DNA of 64,000 nt from Scolanthus callimorphus (GCA_033964015.1 CM066912.1:30528532-30592531); one strand, 5' to 3'. Positions 1 through 11,392 are shown, numbered from the stretch's first letter. Notes: a model not told the origin generated them from the letters alone. A program made the numbers and translations.

Positions 1-30
1 TCTTGATAGCGGTACATCTACATAACTTAC

Positions 31-256
31 CACTCAAACACACATTCCTTCGCAAGTATAGGCCGCTGACCTCTCCGGATGCATATCGTGGACCCATAAG
101 GAGACTTCGGATCCCGTCGTGCCGTGCCGAGTGAGCTGATTCGTAACGCCCATTTCTGCGCGGCGTCATGAATAGGCTTTGACGGAATGACAGGAGGGAC
201 CCCATGAAGGCGACGGAATACGTTGATGTATTCCAGTATTCTGATTCGAAATGGCT
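31..256 (-). CDS. CAP/SCP-domain exon (N-terminal half of the domain), possibly the next exon of gene A
   Basis: The exon starts after a ctttccag acceptor with two bases of a split codon (phase 1) and ends in GAGTG before a strong GTAAGT donor (phase 2); 226 nt. The translation begins EPFRIRILEYINVFRRLHG and runs through DAAQKWA and SPYGS to KECVFEW, the standard start of a CAP domain: helix 1, the conserved His after FRRL, the AQ.WA helix, the YG turn and the start of the xEWY helix. CAP proteins are secreted; in this window the domain recurs in two NOWA-like genes. The second half of the domain lies beyond the left edge. Its phase fits directly after the gene A EGF exon (ends phase 1 at 11396), which would make a vWA-LamG-EGF-CAP protein with an 11-kb intron. 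A separate gene with an unseen first exon is equally possible. Domain call sure; membership unsure. Confidence 0.8.
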
Positions 257-1132
257 CTGGAAAGTCGAAAGGGTGTGACAATAAGGACGTAAGTTGCTTA
301 TGTGTAATGCTGAAATAGGTCTTGGAAGAGCTGGGTGTCGGGTTCCTATGATCAGGGTTCGTACGCGTCCTGGAAACCCTTGATTTTCATTTTCTTCCTG
401 GAAAGTCCTTGAAAGTCATGGAATTTTGAGGAAAATCCTGGAAAACTCCTCGGAAAAATGTTTAAATTGAAATGTGGTTGAATCAGTCAGCACAGTTTCA
501 TGAATCTGAATTTAGACTGCAAATTATGACATCCTCCAGACTTATCATGTTTTTGGGGGTTATTGGTTGCATTTCTACCCAATAAAAACTCCTGGAGACC
601 TCCTGGAAAAATAACAAAAGGCTTCCTGGGAAATCCTGGATTTTTGTCATTCACAAAGCCTACGAACCCTGTATCATTTATATTGTTATACTCATTCCTA
701 TTCGAGTCTCCTCTTTTGCCAAAAACGTTCTATTTTTTGTAGTTCGAATTCAGACAAGTGAAATTGGTGAAATCCCGCTACGGCAGGGTACGTTACACTT
801 TCTTCCTCCGCTCTGATCAAAACCAGTATATAAAGGCAACAAAATCACTGTTATATTTCCTTTTTGATCAAAATTATCTATGTTTGGAACCTGGAATTTT
901 TGTTTTTCTTATTCCACTCCTGGCTTGATACCCTGGAAGTAATTCAGGGAGAGATGATAAATAGCTTTCGATGATGAACATTATTTTGAATACTTGTGTC
1001 TTACCGAGGTATATGAATGACGTTCCTGGTACTCCCGGGCATCCCGAAGAACTGGGACGAGCTACATAATATCTTTGCCGTTAGCAAGGAGTCATACTAA
1101 CAATTTATGTGCCAAGGGACTTTTGCAAGAGT

Positions 1133-1297
1133 TACAGTGGTACCTCTATTAAGCGGCCACCCTGTATCAAGCGGCCACTTTTCAAAGTCCCAAAATAATG
1201 TATTGTCACTGAAGTACTGTATTTTCAGCGGTCAACCTGTATTAAGCGGCCACTTTGCTCGGTCCCGAGGGTGGCCGCTTAAAAGAGTATCACTGTA
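1133..1297. mobile_element. Short TIR element, TA-flanked (mariner-like MITE)
   Basis: Ends TACAGTGGTACCTCTATTAA and its near-inverse (TTAAAAGAGTATCACTGTA), with internal copies of AAGCGGCCAC in both directions. TA at both borders fits Tc1/mariner-type insertion. Confidence 0.6.
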
Positions 1298-1433
1298 TTT
1301 GTAACTTCGCTTAAATTTTGCTGTAGACCAATTCATGTTCATATAGTCGCTTGGTTTGCTGGCGAACAGAGCTTTACTTCGCGTTGAGTGCTGAAAGGTG
1401 AGCTTGTTTACATCATGATACTGATATTTGCGT

Positions 1434-1667
1434 TTAAAGAGCCCGTGTCAGCCATTCCTTTGTTACTGTTTTCGTTTGATATTAGAAGGCGAATTTCGTG
1501 TAGAAATCTCTTAATAAACGTCTAAAAACAAAGTTTCATATTTGATTTACCAAATTCAATGGAGAACATCGCTCTATATTCTCTAAATCAGCCGATGGAA
1601 ATGGATGCTTTCTCCGACTTGGTATGTTGCTATGCCGTCAAGATGGCGGCTGACCCAGGCTCTTTAA
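1434..1667. mobile_element. TTAA-flanked MITE, family 1 (intact copy)
   Basis: Begins TTAAAGAGCCCGTGTCAGCC and ends GGCTGACCCAGGCTCTTTAA, about 20-bp inverted ends with TTAA on both sides. Further copies: 45166-45399, interrupted 40492-41435, partial 51197-51371, 22708-22786 and 63305-63826. TTAA target sites are typical of piggyBac-type elements. Confidence 0.8.
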
Positions 1668-1828
1668 GCTTGGGCTCCAACTTTTTTGGTTTTGTTTTAC
1701 GAGAGGTCGCGTGCTTACCTTCACTCCAGTTCAACTTTTGCTTCATCTTCATTCAACATTTGTTGAACGCCATGTTAAATGATGTTGAATGGGGATGCCA
1801 GACCAATTGAACATTGTTGAACTACGAA

Positions 1829-2072
1829 GTTAGAGCGGATTTCAGATGACTGTCGTGATTTGATTGTGTTCGCGATTGGTTTGCTTTCCCATTGGCTGCT
1901 TATTTCTATCAACCAATCAAATTGCAAACTAATTACAAGCAAGGAATTACTAGCCAATTTGTTCGGCTCCTGATTGGCTGGGCTGGAAACCATCCAACAG
2001 CAAGTTGTAATTACTCTTGTTTCTGATTGGCTAGTGATTGCACAATTGCGTTTACTTTCACGACGGTCATCT
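1829..2072. mobile_element. TIR element with AGAGCGGATTTCAGATGAC ends
   Basis: Left end tagagcggatttcagatgac, right end gacggtcatctg. A second, reverse-oriented copy lies at about 59964-60203 with both ends. Internal CCAATCA boxes and GATTGGCT are abundant. Confidence 0.65.
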
Positions 2073-2645
2073 GGCTGTGGATTACGTTTTGCACCCCCTT
2101 ACAACATCATTCAACACAGTGTATGTTCAACAAATGCTGAATATGATCCTGCATTCATTGTTCTACCTCCCTAGTTACTGTTGCTACGTCGGACAAGCCA
2201 TAATGTTTTTTGAAATAGAGAATGGAAAAGGCACCAATTGCAGGAATATGTTAGAAGTTGCCTCATATTGGGCCCCCATTGTAATTGTCAATTTTGTATC
2301 GTCTACAGAAGCAAATAAAAATCGTCATGGAAAAATTGTCAAGGAAATATTGCTAGCGCTTCTACACGGTCAAGGAACATTTTATCAAGGAAAAATTGCT
2401 CGTCTAAACGACGCTTAAGGCTGTTATGGTGACATGAACTATTCAACCGTAACTTACGGGTACTAGCCGATGTGCTGGTGGGACCGGTAGGTCGATCGGT
2501 TGGTCTGATGGAGGACCGGGAAGTCTCCCTGCAACAATAAAATAGATTACCTTCGTTTCTTCGCGTGCCGAAGCTTTGAATCTATCTGGAATGCAATAAC
2601 TATTGGCCTTTATTTCTTTGCTGTTAAGAAAAAAAAATGTCCCTT

Positions 2646-2717
2646 GGGCTCAGACGGGAATCGAACCCGTGGCCTCTCGCACCCAAAGCGAGAATCATAC
2701 CACTAGACCACTGAGCC
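2646..2717 (-). tRNA. tRNA-Pro(TGG): tRNA-Pro (TGG)
   Basis: The minus strand folds as a full cloverleaf: acceptor GGCTCAG/CTGAGCC, D arm with GGTCTAGTGGTATGA, anticodon loop TTTGGGT (anticodon TGG) on stem TCTCGC/GCGAGA, and T loop TTCGATT. A T-run follows on the minus strand, the usual Pol III stop. No CCA is encoded, as expected for a nuclear gene. Confidence 0.95.
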
Positions 2718-2979
2718 TACACTTGGAAAACCAGAGCTCAGTTTTGCTAGTCTAGTGCGAACCATAAATACAGCTCAGGTTGCCACGGTTACATGATGAG
2801 AGCTTCTAATGATAACGTTTTGTATACAGCTATTGTATTTATATCTAAAAATTGTGATTTATGATAAAGAAAAAACGGTATTCTATCCTGAGAATACCAC
2901 TGAGAAAACTTTGTTGTTGTTAATAGAGAAAGACAGCTTTGTATTAAAAATACGGTTTGTAAACACTAAATTTCATCGC

Positions 2980-3052
2980 GTTTCCGTAGTGTAGTGGTTA
3001 TCACGTCTGCTTTACACGCAGAAGGTCCCCAGTTCGAGCCTGGGCGGAAACA
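2980..3052 (+). tRNA. tRNA-Val(TAC): tRNA-Val (TAC)
   Basis: 73 nt. Acceptor GTTTCCG pairs with CGGAAAC, discriminator A; D arm TAGTGTAGTGGTTATCA; anticodon stem TCTGC/GCAGA with loop TTTACAC (TAC); T arm CCCAG-TTCGAGC-CTGGG. A run of eight T follows at once. First of a + strand cluster. Confidence 0.96.
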
Positions 3053-3290
3053 GCCTTTTTTTTGGGGGGGGGGGGGGGCGCTTTACGCGTTTGAAGAATT
3101 TGTTTCACTGATTTCTGTATTACATTTTTTTTTAATTTTCATTTCGTTTTGATACATGCAAACTTTTGACAGTGTTTCCATAGAGACAGCATATTCCTGA
3201 AGAGAATTTCGGTTGTTACTGTAAATGAATAAATATTAGCTAGAGAAAAACGTTTTTCATACTTTTCTCAAGAAGATTCAGAAGCGAGTT

Positions 3291-3363
3291 GTTTCCGTAG
3301 TGTAGTGGTTATCACGTCTGCTTTACACGCAGAAGGTCCCCAGTTCGAGCCTGGGCGGAAACA
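3291..3363 (+). tRNA. tRNA-Val(TAC): tRNA-Val (TAC), second copy
   Basis: Identical over the full 73 nt to the copy at 2980. Flanks differ, so the duplicated unit is not much larger than the gene or is old. T-run downstream. Confidence 0.96.
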
Positions 3364-3618
3364 GCGTTCATTTTTTTCTCTCAGTGTGAGTTGTCAGGGC
3401 TTAGAATAATTTTGGTTAAATTATCGTTTTCATTTTTATTGGTTAGTCGATCATTACACTTTGCATTTTTCTCTTTGTATTGAAACAAAAGAAAAGCTAC
3501 TCTATCGATGAAGGTTTTATGTCTTATTTTACACCACCTTCAGCTGAAGAAAAGAGAAAAGGCGGTACAAAGGCGATACAAAGGCGGTACTTGATCGGCT
3601 AGCTAGTATATCGAGTTA

Positions 3619-3691
3619 GTTTCCGTAGTGTAGTGGTTATCACGTCTGCTTCACACGCAGAAGGTCCCCAGTTCGAGCTTGGGCGGAAACA
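3619..3691 (+). tRNA. tRNA-Val(CAC): tRNA-Val (CAC)
   Basis: Same body as the TAC copies, but the anticodon loop is TTCACAC (CAC). The T stem has one G-T wobble (GAGCTTGGG). T-run downstream. Confidence 0.93.
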
Positions 3692-3785
3692 TTACTTTTT
3701 TTCTCTCATGCGAGATTTCAGAGAATTATCGGTTTCCGTTTTTTTTCGTAAACTGGAAATTGTTCATGAAATGTCCCCAGAAAAA

Positions 3786-3806
3786 CAAGGTCCCAGTTCG
3801 AGCCTG
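3786..3806 (+). pseudogene. tRNA-Val 3'-half fragment
   Basis: AAGGTCCCAGTTCGAGCCTG matches the variable loop and T arm of the neighbouring tRNA-Val genes (one C missing in the stem) without acceptor or anticodon parts. A broken duplicate. Confidence 0.6.
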
Positions 3807-4639
3807 AAAAAAATGTTTTCGGAAAACATTTTTTTCTTGGAATTTTATGGGGTTTTTTTTTCTTTTTACAGTCCAATAGACGTAAAATCTTTTTTCTGCA
3901 ATTGGGGATGGCCAGATAAGAGCCAGTAGCAGAAACAAACAGACAACTGAAAACAACAGAACGTCACATCGGCAGACAGGCCAGACATACATGGGCAGAT
4001 AATCAAGTAAGTGAATTTATTCTCCTACCTAGAGAGCACGGTAATGAATTCTGTTTGGTTCTTAGACCGTGCGCGCGTCGGCAATATTTTATTCAAGCAC
4101 AGGCTTTTATATTTTCATTTATTATGTTTGGCTTCACGAGGTACACAGTGTAGTGTAGATCGAAAGTTGTGTGTTCTACCAAATATACAGGAATTATTCT
4201 AGAAATTTTACAACACTTCAGATTTGCGTTGATTGTATATGACACTTTCGTTTTATTATTTTGTAGCTGTTTCACCCTACGACTACTCTTTCATTCATTC
4301 ATATTTAATAATCCTAGAGTCATAGATTATACAGGATGTTAAAATAATAAATAATACAATAAATAGATAAATAAATAAGTTAAGTAAATAAATATTAAAT
4401 ATTGTTATTATGGTCTAATTTCTGCCAAGGTTTCCATCTGGAAAACCTCTACGGTTGCGTGCGATACTGTTGATGACGGAAGGGTATTCCGTAATATTTT
4501 AAAACAGGCATAAACGTGTACCAATATTCGATGGCTGCGTTTACTTGTCACCTCCTTAACAGAAACTGAAATATTCAACTTGTTGTTGCTGATAAGCCAC
4601 TAAAGAAACTGCTAAGTGATTATTGAAACTCGAGAAAGT

Positions 4640-4712
4640 GTTTCTGTAGTGTAGTGGTTATCACGTCTGCTTTACACGCAGAAGGTCCCCAGTTCGAGCC
4701 TGGGCGGAAACT
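4640..4712 (+). tRNA. tRNA-Val(TAC): tRNA-Val (TAC), variant copy
   Basis: As the other TAC copies except T at position 6, giving a T-G wobble in the acceptor stem, and a discriminator T instead of A. Still foldable; function somewhat less certain. TTTTT follows immediately. Confidence 0.85.
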
Positions 4713-4885
4713 TTTTCCAGGTGGGAGATGTTTCTTTTTCTTTTGCAGCGCGAATCTTTTATTTCTGAATCGTGGAAATGACAAACAAGTTCATTATCAA
4801 AAGATAATTCTTTATTTTCTCTGCATGTACCACAATACCAGATCTAGATTTCTCAAAAAACTTTCTGATCGTTATTATATAGACT

Positions 4886-6420
4886 CACGGAGCATGCGCG
4901 TCAAAAACAGACACCCCACATGGACCAAAGTCGAGCTTATATTATCCTGACTAGAGCATACGCAGTTCGCCGATTTAAACTTAAAGGGAGGCTGTCACGA
5001 TACGCGCATGCCCCAGGAACGATCACTGAGAAAAAATATTTTGACCATCCTATCAGAAAACTATTGAAGAATATGTAAAACGTAAACATTTGGTCGGATG
5101 GATCGAGAAATAGCGAGATTAAAACGGATTGTTTTTCGTGGTTTTCAGCCTTCGCTGGCCATCATTACGGGACGATACTTCTTTGTTTTGAGATGCGCAG
5201 AACAGCTGCGCAGTTGCGTGACAGCTTCCCTTTAAGTGTGTGTTCTCCAATATGTACAATACTGAGGTACAGCAGATTTGGGTGTTAAAGAGTTCATTCT
5301 TGTCAACCTACGCCTAGAAGACAAAGCTGTTTCCTTGTATCAGAGGACAATCGCCTTTTGGCTTCTAATTTTTTCTCTTGCATAAATACAAGGGTAAAGT
5401 CGAACAACATGCAACATTTAAGTTCCACCGAGCATGCGCGCATGTAAAGCAGACATCCCACATGGATCTAAATCAAACTACTAGTTCCCTGACTAGAGCA
5501 AACGCAATCCAAAAAATCATTGTAAGGTGAGACGTCCAGTACGTGCAGTACGAAAGTCTTGGGTGTCAATATTTGTGTACCTACGCCATTTTACCAATTT
5601 CGAGAGGATTTGTTTGCACTTTTTTTTTCTCCTCCTCTATAAGTCACGGCACTGCAATGGTTTGTGTTTGGTCACGTCGTGACCACAGTGAAGTACAGAG
5701 CATGAAAGGCGAGAGAAGAATGTCTTAATAATTCCATGGCGGACAGAAAAGAGCGAGCATGCGCGATTGAAGAGCAGACATCCCACATGGATCTAAGTCA
5801 AGCTTGTAGTACCCTGAAGGGAGCACACGCAGTGTTACATGTTTTACTTCAAGGCGGGTCGTCCAATACGTGCAGTTCTGAAAAACAGCACTTGGTTCGA
5901 CTGAAGTAAGATTTCAATGTTGTTTACTTTGCCTAGAAGACGAAGCTGTTGCCTTCAGTGATTTTCTTTCATCAATTTTGAGAGGAATTGCTGGTATTAT
6001 TTTTTTTTTTCTCGTAGTCTCGGGCAGGGCGGTTTGATTTGGTCACGTTGTGTGGAAGCAGTGCGCACCGCGAAGTACCAGATAATCTAATAAAAAGAAA
6101 GTTTAAAGAATTCCATGTTGGACCGAAAAAGTGGATAAACATGTGACGTCATTGAACTTCCGAGCATGCGCGATTGAAGCGTAGCCATCCCACATGGATC
6201 TAAATCGAGCTTCTAGTACCCTAACTAGAGCACACGCTCCCCGAAATGTTTCTCTCCAAGGCGAGTCGTCCAATACGTGCAGTACGAAAGTACAGTACTT
6301 GGTTCGACTAAGTCAAGAGCTCCCTCTTGTCTACCTACGCCTAGAAGACCAGTATGTTGTCTTCCATTGGTTATCTTTCATTTTAAACTTAAAAGTTTGA
6401 GTGTAATTCCATGGAAGACA
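4886..6420 (+). repeat. Tandem array of four diverged units with a TCCCACATGGATCTAA core
   Basis: Units at about 4886-5420 (split by a MITE), 5431-5630, 5755-6015 and 6162-6400 share GAGCATGCGCG, then CCCACATGGA(T/C)C, CTAGTACCCT(G/A)A, CACACGCA, CGTCCAATACGTGCAGT and CTACGCCTAGAAGACAA. Two weaker cores follow at 6596 and 6767. Units 2 and 3 end in T-runs. No protein or known RNA recognised. Confidence 0.65.
4981..5235. mobile_element. TTAA-flanked MITE, family 3
   Basis: TTAAAGGGAGGCTGTCACG to CGTGACAGCTTCCCTTTAA, 255 bp, inserted in unit 1 of the surrounding array. A second copy, truncated at the left, is at about 41885-42116 (GATACGCGCATG, GGATGGATCGAGAAATAGCG shared). Confidence 0.75.
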
Positions 6421-7358
6421 ATATCTTTGTCTCCTTTTCGCGAATAAGGGGAGTTTAGGAGATGAAAGGTCCTGTGTCTGTTTATAAATTTCACTCTCGA
6501 ACAGTGAATGTCGGAATTAGTTTGCGTGCTACTCTAACCATAAAAGAAACCGATTTTGTTACAACTAAATACGTACTCCCTGTGAATATTTAATTGTCCC
6601 ACATGGATAACTTTGAACGGAAAATGTAAGTATGAGTGAATGAAAGTTTAAACTCTTTGACTTTTTTTTTAAATTCCCCTCCCTTCTAGCGAATGGCCGA
6701 CCCCAAGCACAAGCGAATATATTTATAATGTATGTGTCGAATGTTCTTAAATTAATAATTTAGTGTCCCACATGGATAGCTTTGAACCGAAGATATAAGT
6801 AAAAGTTAATGGATAGGGGAGGGCGGCCCCCACTAGCTCATGGTGGCACAAACTGTAGAAGTGCTCAACAATCATAGAGATACTTCAATAAACCAATACA
6901 AATGAAAGATATGGGTTAATATGATTGACACGGTTCAGATTTATTCATAAATGCTTTATTCGGACAAAGTATATAAAAAGCCTTCAGGTTATATTTGAAT
7001 TCAAGCCAGGAAAGTCTGAGCTTATGAAGTGAGTTAATGAGTTTCTTTGGAATTCAAGGCTGTATGAGAAACTTTCGTTATAGAATGTATAGAAATAATT
7101 CAGATTTGAAATAATTCAGATTTTGTTAACTGACCATGTCATATTTCATATAGTTTCTCAAAGTTCAACATGTGTTCCCTAACAGGTAAGTGAGAGCTCG
7201 AAAAGCTGGCAACTCAAGGGAGAGAAGTGTCGAAATGTAAGATAAAAGAAGCAGTAAAAAGCCCGGTAATTCCCCTCTTGGGCTCCCTTTTGCGAGGTAT
7301 TGACTATATCACTTCTCTTTGCCACTTTGCGGAGAATTCCATCACCTTGGATATTCAC

Positions 7359-7528
7359 AGGGAATTTCTGCAGAAACCCATTCATGGGAAAACCTGAATT
7401 TCCCATGGTAGAAGAATGGGAAGTGTGCGATTTTCCATGGCATCCATGTGAATTCCGAACACTTCCCATGCGTGTGCCTTGGGAAATTCAGCTTTTCCCA
7501 TGGATGGGTTTCTGCAGAAATTCCCTGT
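7359..7528. repeat. Imperfect palindrome (AGGGAATTTCTGCAGAAAC ends)
   Basis: Left arm agggaatttctgcagaaacc is the inverse of the right arm at 7509-7528. Inner CCATGGGAAAA-type segments also pair. A diverged copy sits at about 13779-13900 in gene A intron 3. Confidence 0.7.
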
Positions 7529-7589
7529 GTATTGATCCAGGCTCGTAGCATGGTATATGGGCTCAGGGAGTTAAGCTCCAAATATGGCC

Positions 7590-7737
7590 GGGATCATGAT
7601 TCCGAGAAGAGGGTGCAGGGATCATGATTCCGAGAAGAGGGTGCAGGGATCAGGATTCCGAGAAGAGGGTGCAGGGATCAGGATTCCGAGAAGAGGGTGC
7701 AGGGATCAGGATTCCGAGAAGAGGGTACAGGGATCAG
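7590..7737 (+). repeat. 28-bp minisatellite, about 5.3 copies
   Basis: Unit GGGATCAKGATTCCGAGAAG plus AGGGTGCA, starting at 7590, 7618, 7646, 7674 and 7702 and fading by 7737. Copies differ at one T/G position. Direct, spacer-free repeat; not a CRISPR. Confidence 0.9.
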
Positions 7738-7888
7738 TTAGAAGTAGGATCAATAGTTGCCTCAGGTCAATCTGATTTTTTTTTACTGAGAACAGGGATT
7801 AAATCAAATTGGGCCCAGGGATAAAACATTACCGCAAAAAATACAATATCCTTGTGACCCAAATATTTAACCATGTTATGATCCTGAT

Positions 7889-8225
7889 ATATTCCTGGAC
7901 GCCCAGCCTCTGGTATTCCTGAAGGCTTGGCCGGAGCTTTGGAACCTCGCTCTCCTGTTATCTATGTCACTTTGTTGAGAATTTCCAGCACCTTGGACAT
8001 GTATTCCTCGATGCTCAGCCTCTGGTATTCCGGAAGGCTTGGCCGGATCTTTGGAACCTTGCTCTCCTCGCAGCTCTCCTGTTATCTATAACACTTTGTT
8101 GAGAATTTCCAGCATCTTGGATATGTATGTATTCCTGGACGCTCAACCCCTTTCAGGCTTGCCTGGACCCTTGCCTTCCTCTATCTACACCTTGGATATT
8201 TATTCCTGGACACTCGACCTCTAGC
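7889..8225 (+). repeat. Degenerate tandem repeat, about 110-bp unit, three copies
   Basis: Recurring blocks: tattcctggacgc, agcctctggtattcc, gaaggcttggccgga, ctttggaacc and cactttgttgagaatttcca. Confidence 0.6.
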
Positions 8226-8605
8226 ATCTTGATATACCCAGTTATTTTCATGATCTTACCGGGTCCTCTTAACAACCCCCGTGTTGTTACTGGGGTAGCC
8301 TTCTATTACGTCGAATTAAGGTCGCGTCGATCACATTATTTCGAAAGATACCGACTCATTTCGCTTTCAAATAACAAATTATCTATTGTTTTAAATGTAT
8401 TCGACTCGACTTTAATTCGACGTATGCCCTAGGACTAAGTCGCACTAAAATGAAGAAAAAACGAAGGATTCAGTTAGTGTTATTATCCACGTTATCATCA
8501 TTCAAATAGGCTTAATACAAAAACCATATATAGTTTTCCCACATTCTAAAGTCTCTTTCGAGTAGACTATCTATAATTTACTGCACATTGCAGCTTTACA
8601 ATCCC

Positions 8606-9053
8606 GGGGGGGGGGGGGGGGACTCCCATATTTTTGGTCGGGGATGATCGTCAGAAATTTTCAGTTTCACCCCTAAAAGATACCAAACATGGCGGGCTAT
8701 GGCTTGGCTCAAACAATTTATTACCCTAAAAGATGAGGTCTTATGTGCCAAGTAGGCGCGAAGGACACAGGTAACAGGTGAAAGATACCCATCAAGAAAT
8801 TTCCGTGTTTGTTTCTAATTTATCGTCTTCTCTCATCGAATAATCTCTATCTCTTACACGCGGTTTTTAGAAGCACCATCATAAGAAAAAACAATCTGGA
8901 CACAGTTTCGGCCCTAAAAGATACCAATCTCCCTAAAATTTATTGAACATCAAGATCACCCCTACAAGAGACCAAACCACCGTGATTTTAACCCCTAAAA
9001 GATACGACGATCATCCCCGACCAAAAAATATGGGAGTCCCCCCCCCCCCCCCC
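8606..9053. mobile_element. TIR element ending in G/C homopolymers
   Basis: Left (G)16 then ACTCCCATATTTTTGGTCGG; right CCGACCAAAAAATATGGGAG then (C)15. The inner sequence repeats CCCTAAAAGATACC. End fragments of the same family occur at 18671-18705 and near 56905-57000. Confidence 0.7.
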
Positions 9054-10141
9054 AGGGTTTACAATACGTGCAGTTTACTTGTGCAACTTCTCTTACTTCA
9101 TTTACTTGGACATACCTTTACCTTGTATAGAACAATATAAAAACTGTCTCGCGGAGCTCTGTGACGCGCATGACATAATGAACGGCATCAGATAACTGGG
9201 AAACTCAAATAAAGTCTCGGGTACCTAAATGTCCGGGGCAATGATCCTAAGTTTAGCAGGTATAAATATCTGAAACAATTGTAATAAATACCTTTGTGTC
9301 CAAGTCCTTGTTGTTTTGTCGAGGTTAAATCGCCTTTCTCGAAGGCTTCTTTGGGGTTCTATGGGATTCTTTGGTTCATCCAAGCAGCGCTGAAGACAGT
9401 TATCTCGCACAGTGTTCGATTTATTCTCCTTCACAAGAGCAGCGCGTTCAAAGTCAAGCGACCCTGAAATGCCACTCGCTACAGACTAAGTATAGTCAAG
9501 GCTTTGTTTCATGTTGATCTGAGTGCCCATATTTGATAATTAACTTCTGCATTCCAACATGTCAGTGATAATTTTGAATTTCAAATGAAAAGGAGGCTCT
9601 CGTGGGAACTTTATTTATTGTTATGATAAACTGATTTGTTTCTGTCAAGACCTGAATATGAAAATAAACTAAGATTTTAAAAACGCTGTGTTTGAAATAG
9701 TGTTTTGCTGGAGATAGGGCCCCAAAATGGTCCATTGCCAAAGTTAGCTGGCAATATTCAAAATTTTGCCAAGTGCTCGCTGCTCGCATTTGCTTCAAAA
9801 CCACAATGCTCGGTCTCACACAGAGAAACCGAGTGCTGGCAAGGGACGAGTGCGCTGGAGATGGAGGAGCAGGGGGTGGGGGTGGGGGTGGATTAGAGAG
9901 AAAGAGAAACGCTTGCAGACTTGGTTCTATGGTCAAAACTCAATTGTAAGCGAACGGGGATCCTGGTAAGATCATTATTTACAATAAGCCGTTGCAAGCT
10001 TTACAAGAAACACCTAAATCTACAAGGGCAGGGCCAAGGGGCCAAAGTACACAAGTGCGTACTAAAATGTTCACTTTGTTCTACTTTTTCTGGTGTTTTT
10101 CTAACGATGGTGTCTATCAGACTACTCTCTTGCGTACCTTA

Positions 10142-10360
10142 GGGGTGGACCATTAGAAATTGGGGAGGGGGTGGCAATTGTTTTGTGCATGAATTTTTTT
10201 TCGAGGATCAGGTTGTGCAGGAATTTATATCATGTTTTTTCCTAGCTTGGATCTCTGCAAGATTTTTTTTGGGGAAGGATTGGCCTTGCTCGATTTTTTT
10301 TTGGGGAATTGCCACCGCCCCCCCCCCCACCCCCTCCCCCAATTCCTAATGGTCCACCCC
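10142..10360. mobile_element. TIR element GGGGTGGACCATTAG, TTA duplication (Harbinger-like MITE)
   Basis: GGGGTGGACCATTAGAAATT to its inverse, flanked by TTA on both sides. A close second copy is at 42972-43190, flanked by TAA. A 3-bp TWA duplication fits PIF/Harbinger. Confidence 0.78.
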
Positions 10361-10498
10361 TTACAAAAATCCTCTAGCTACACCCCTGTCCACTGAGTCC
10401 TATTTCAGTGACGATAATTTCGATAATTTTTTCTGCCCTTGACGTTTTGTTAAAGGAAAGAGCTACTCGTAGGTACTTTTCGATCATACTTTATAGTT

Positions 10499-10571
10499 GT
10501 TTCCGTAGTGTAGTGGTTATCACGTCTGCCTAACACGCAGAAGGTCCCCAGTTCCAGCCTGGGCGGAAACA
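10499..10571 (+). tRNA. tRNA-Val(AAC): tRNA-Val (AAC), with an altered T loop
   Basis: Anticodon loop CTAACAC (AAC). The T loop is TTCCAGC rather than TTCGAGC; purine 57 is almost invariant because it stacks between the D and T loops, and it lies in the Pol III B box. The copy may be weakly functional or a young pseudogene. Confidence 0.75.
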
Positions 10572-10849
10572 GTTATTTTCAAATAGGGGAGATTCTTCTT
10601 CTTTTTCTTTTAAAGTGCGCGCGACCCTGACAAACAAGTTAATAATCAAGAGGAAAATATTTTCCGAAAAGGAGCAAATTTTTATTTTAAACTCTGCGTT
10701 TATATATTCTGGATATCGTGCCTAACCTTTAAAAAATAGTGTTAGTTAGCATGTATGTAAATAATTATTTGACTTCCCATATCGGTAAGACATTGCACAA
10801 CAAATAAAGTGCATTATAAATAAATGAGAAACGAAAAGACAGATAACCA

Positions 10850-11392
10850 GAGATAGAAACAAGCAGATATGCAGACAGACACTCAGACATTTAAACCGAC
10901 AGACAAGAGCCAGACAGACATGCAGACAGAGAAGTCGACCGACAGACAGACGGGCAGACAGACATGAAGACAACAAACATGACAGGCAGACAGAGGTACA
11001 GATAGACAGAGGGACATACCGACAGACAGAAAGAGGGACATATCGACAGAGGGAAAGACACACAGACAGACAAACATGACAGGCAGACAGAGGTACAGAC
11101 CGACAGAGGGACATACCGACAGACAGAAAGAGGGACATATCGACAGAAGGACAGACACACAGACAGACAAACATTCAGACAGAGAAACCGACAGACAGAC
11201 AGACTGACTGATCAACCAACACACAGACATGCAGACAGACAGGCGGACAGTCAGACAGGCGAACAGACAGGCGGACAGACAGACAGACACCGATAGACAG
11301 ACGTGACAGACAGATAGACAGACATTATGACAGACAGACATTATGACAGACAGACAGACAGACAGACAGACAGAGAGACAGAGAGACAAGCT
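10850..11392. repeat. CAGA-rich microsatellite with about 100-bp higher-order repeat
   Basis: Dense CAGACAGA and GACAGAGG motifs. A block starting gacaggcagacagaggtaca recurs at about 10981 and 11077. It borders the EGF exon, inside the following gene A intron. Minus-strand frames of Leu/Ser/Cys/Val are artefacts. Confidence 0.9.

Larger units (their letters stand above)
257..2645. other. Non-coding, repeat-derived stretch
   Basis: No supported exon. It holds a TA-flanked inverted-repeat element (1133-1297), a TTAA element (1434-1667) and an element with AGAGCGGATTTCAGATGAC ends (about 1829-2072). The short open frames inside these elements have no coding character. Confidence 0.6.
6421..10498. 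other. Non-coding, repeat-derived stretch
   Basis: No supported exon. Contents: palindromic element 7359-7528, 28-bp minisatellite 7590-7737, about 110-bp degenerate repeat 7889-8225, G/C-run-flanked element 8606-9053 and element 10142-10360. The minus-strand frame at 9434-9225 has splice-like borders but no family resemblance. Confidence 0.55.

Noticed and set aside
2038..2418. 126-codon plus-strand frame
   Set aside because: Its first half is the end of a dispersed TIR element found again at 60 kb; no recognisable protein family.
3726..3992. Minus-strand frame starting with a hydrophobic, signal-like stretch
   Set aside because: Overlaps the tRNA cluster, lacks a phase-1 donor to join the CAP exon, and the rest is basic low-complexity.
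7590..7737. CRISPR-like appearance of the 28-bp repeat
   Set aside because: No spacers: units are contiguous, and the sequence is eukaryotic.
9225..9434. Minus-strand frame between an aag acceptor-like site and GTATTT
   Set aside because: No family resemblance, wrong phase for joining the EGF exon, weak splice sites.
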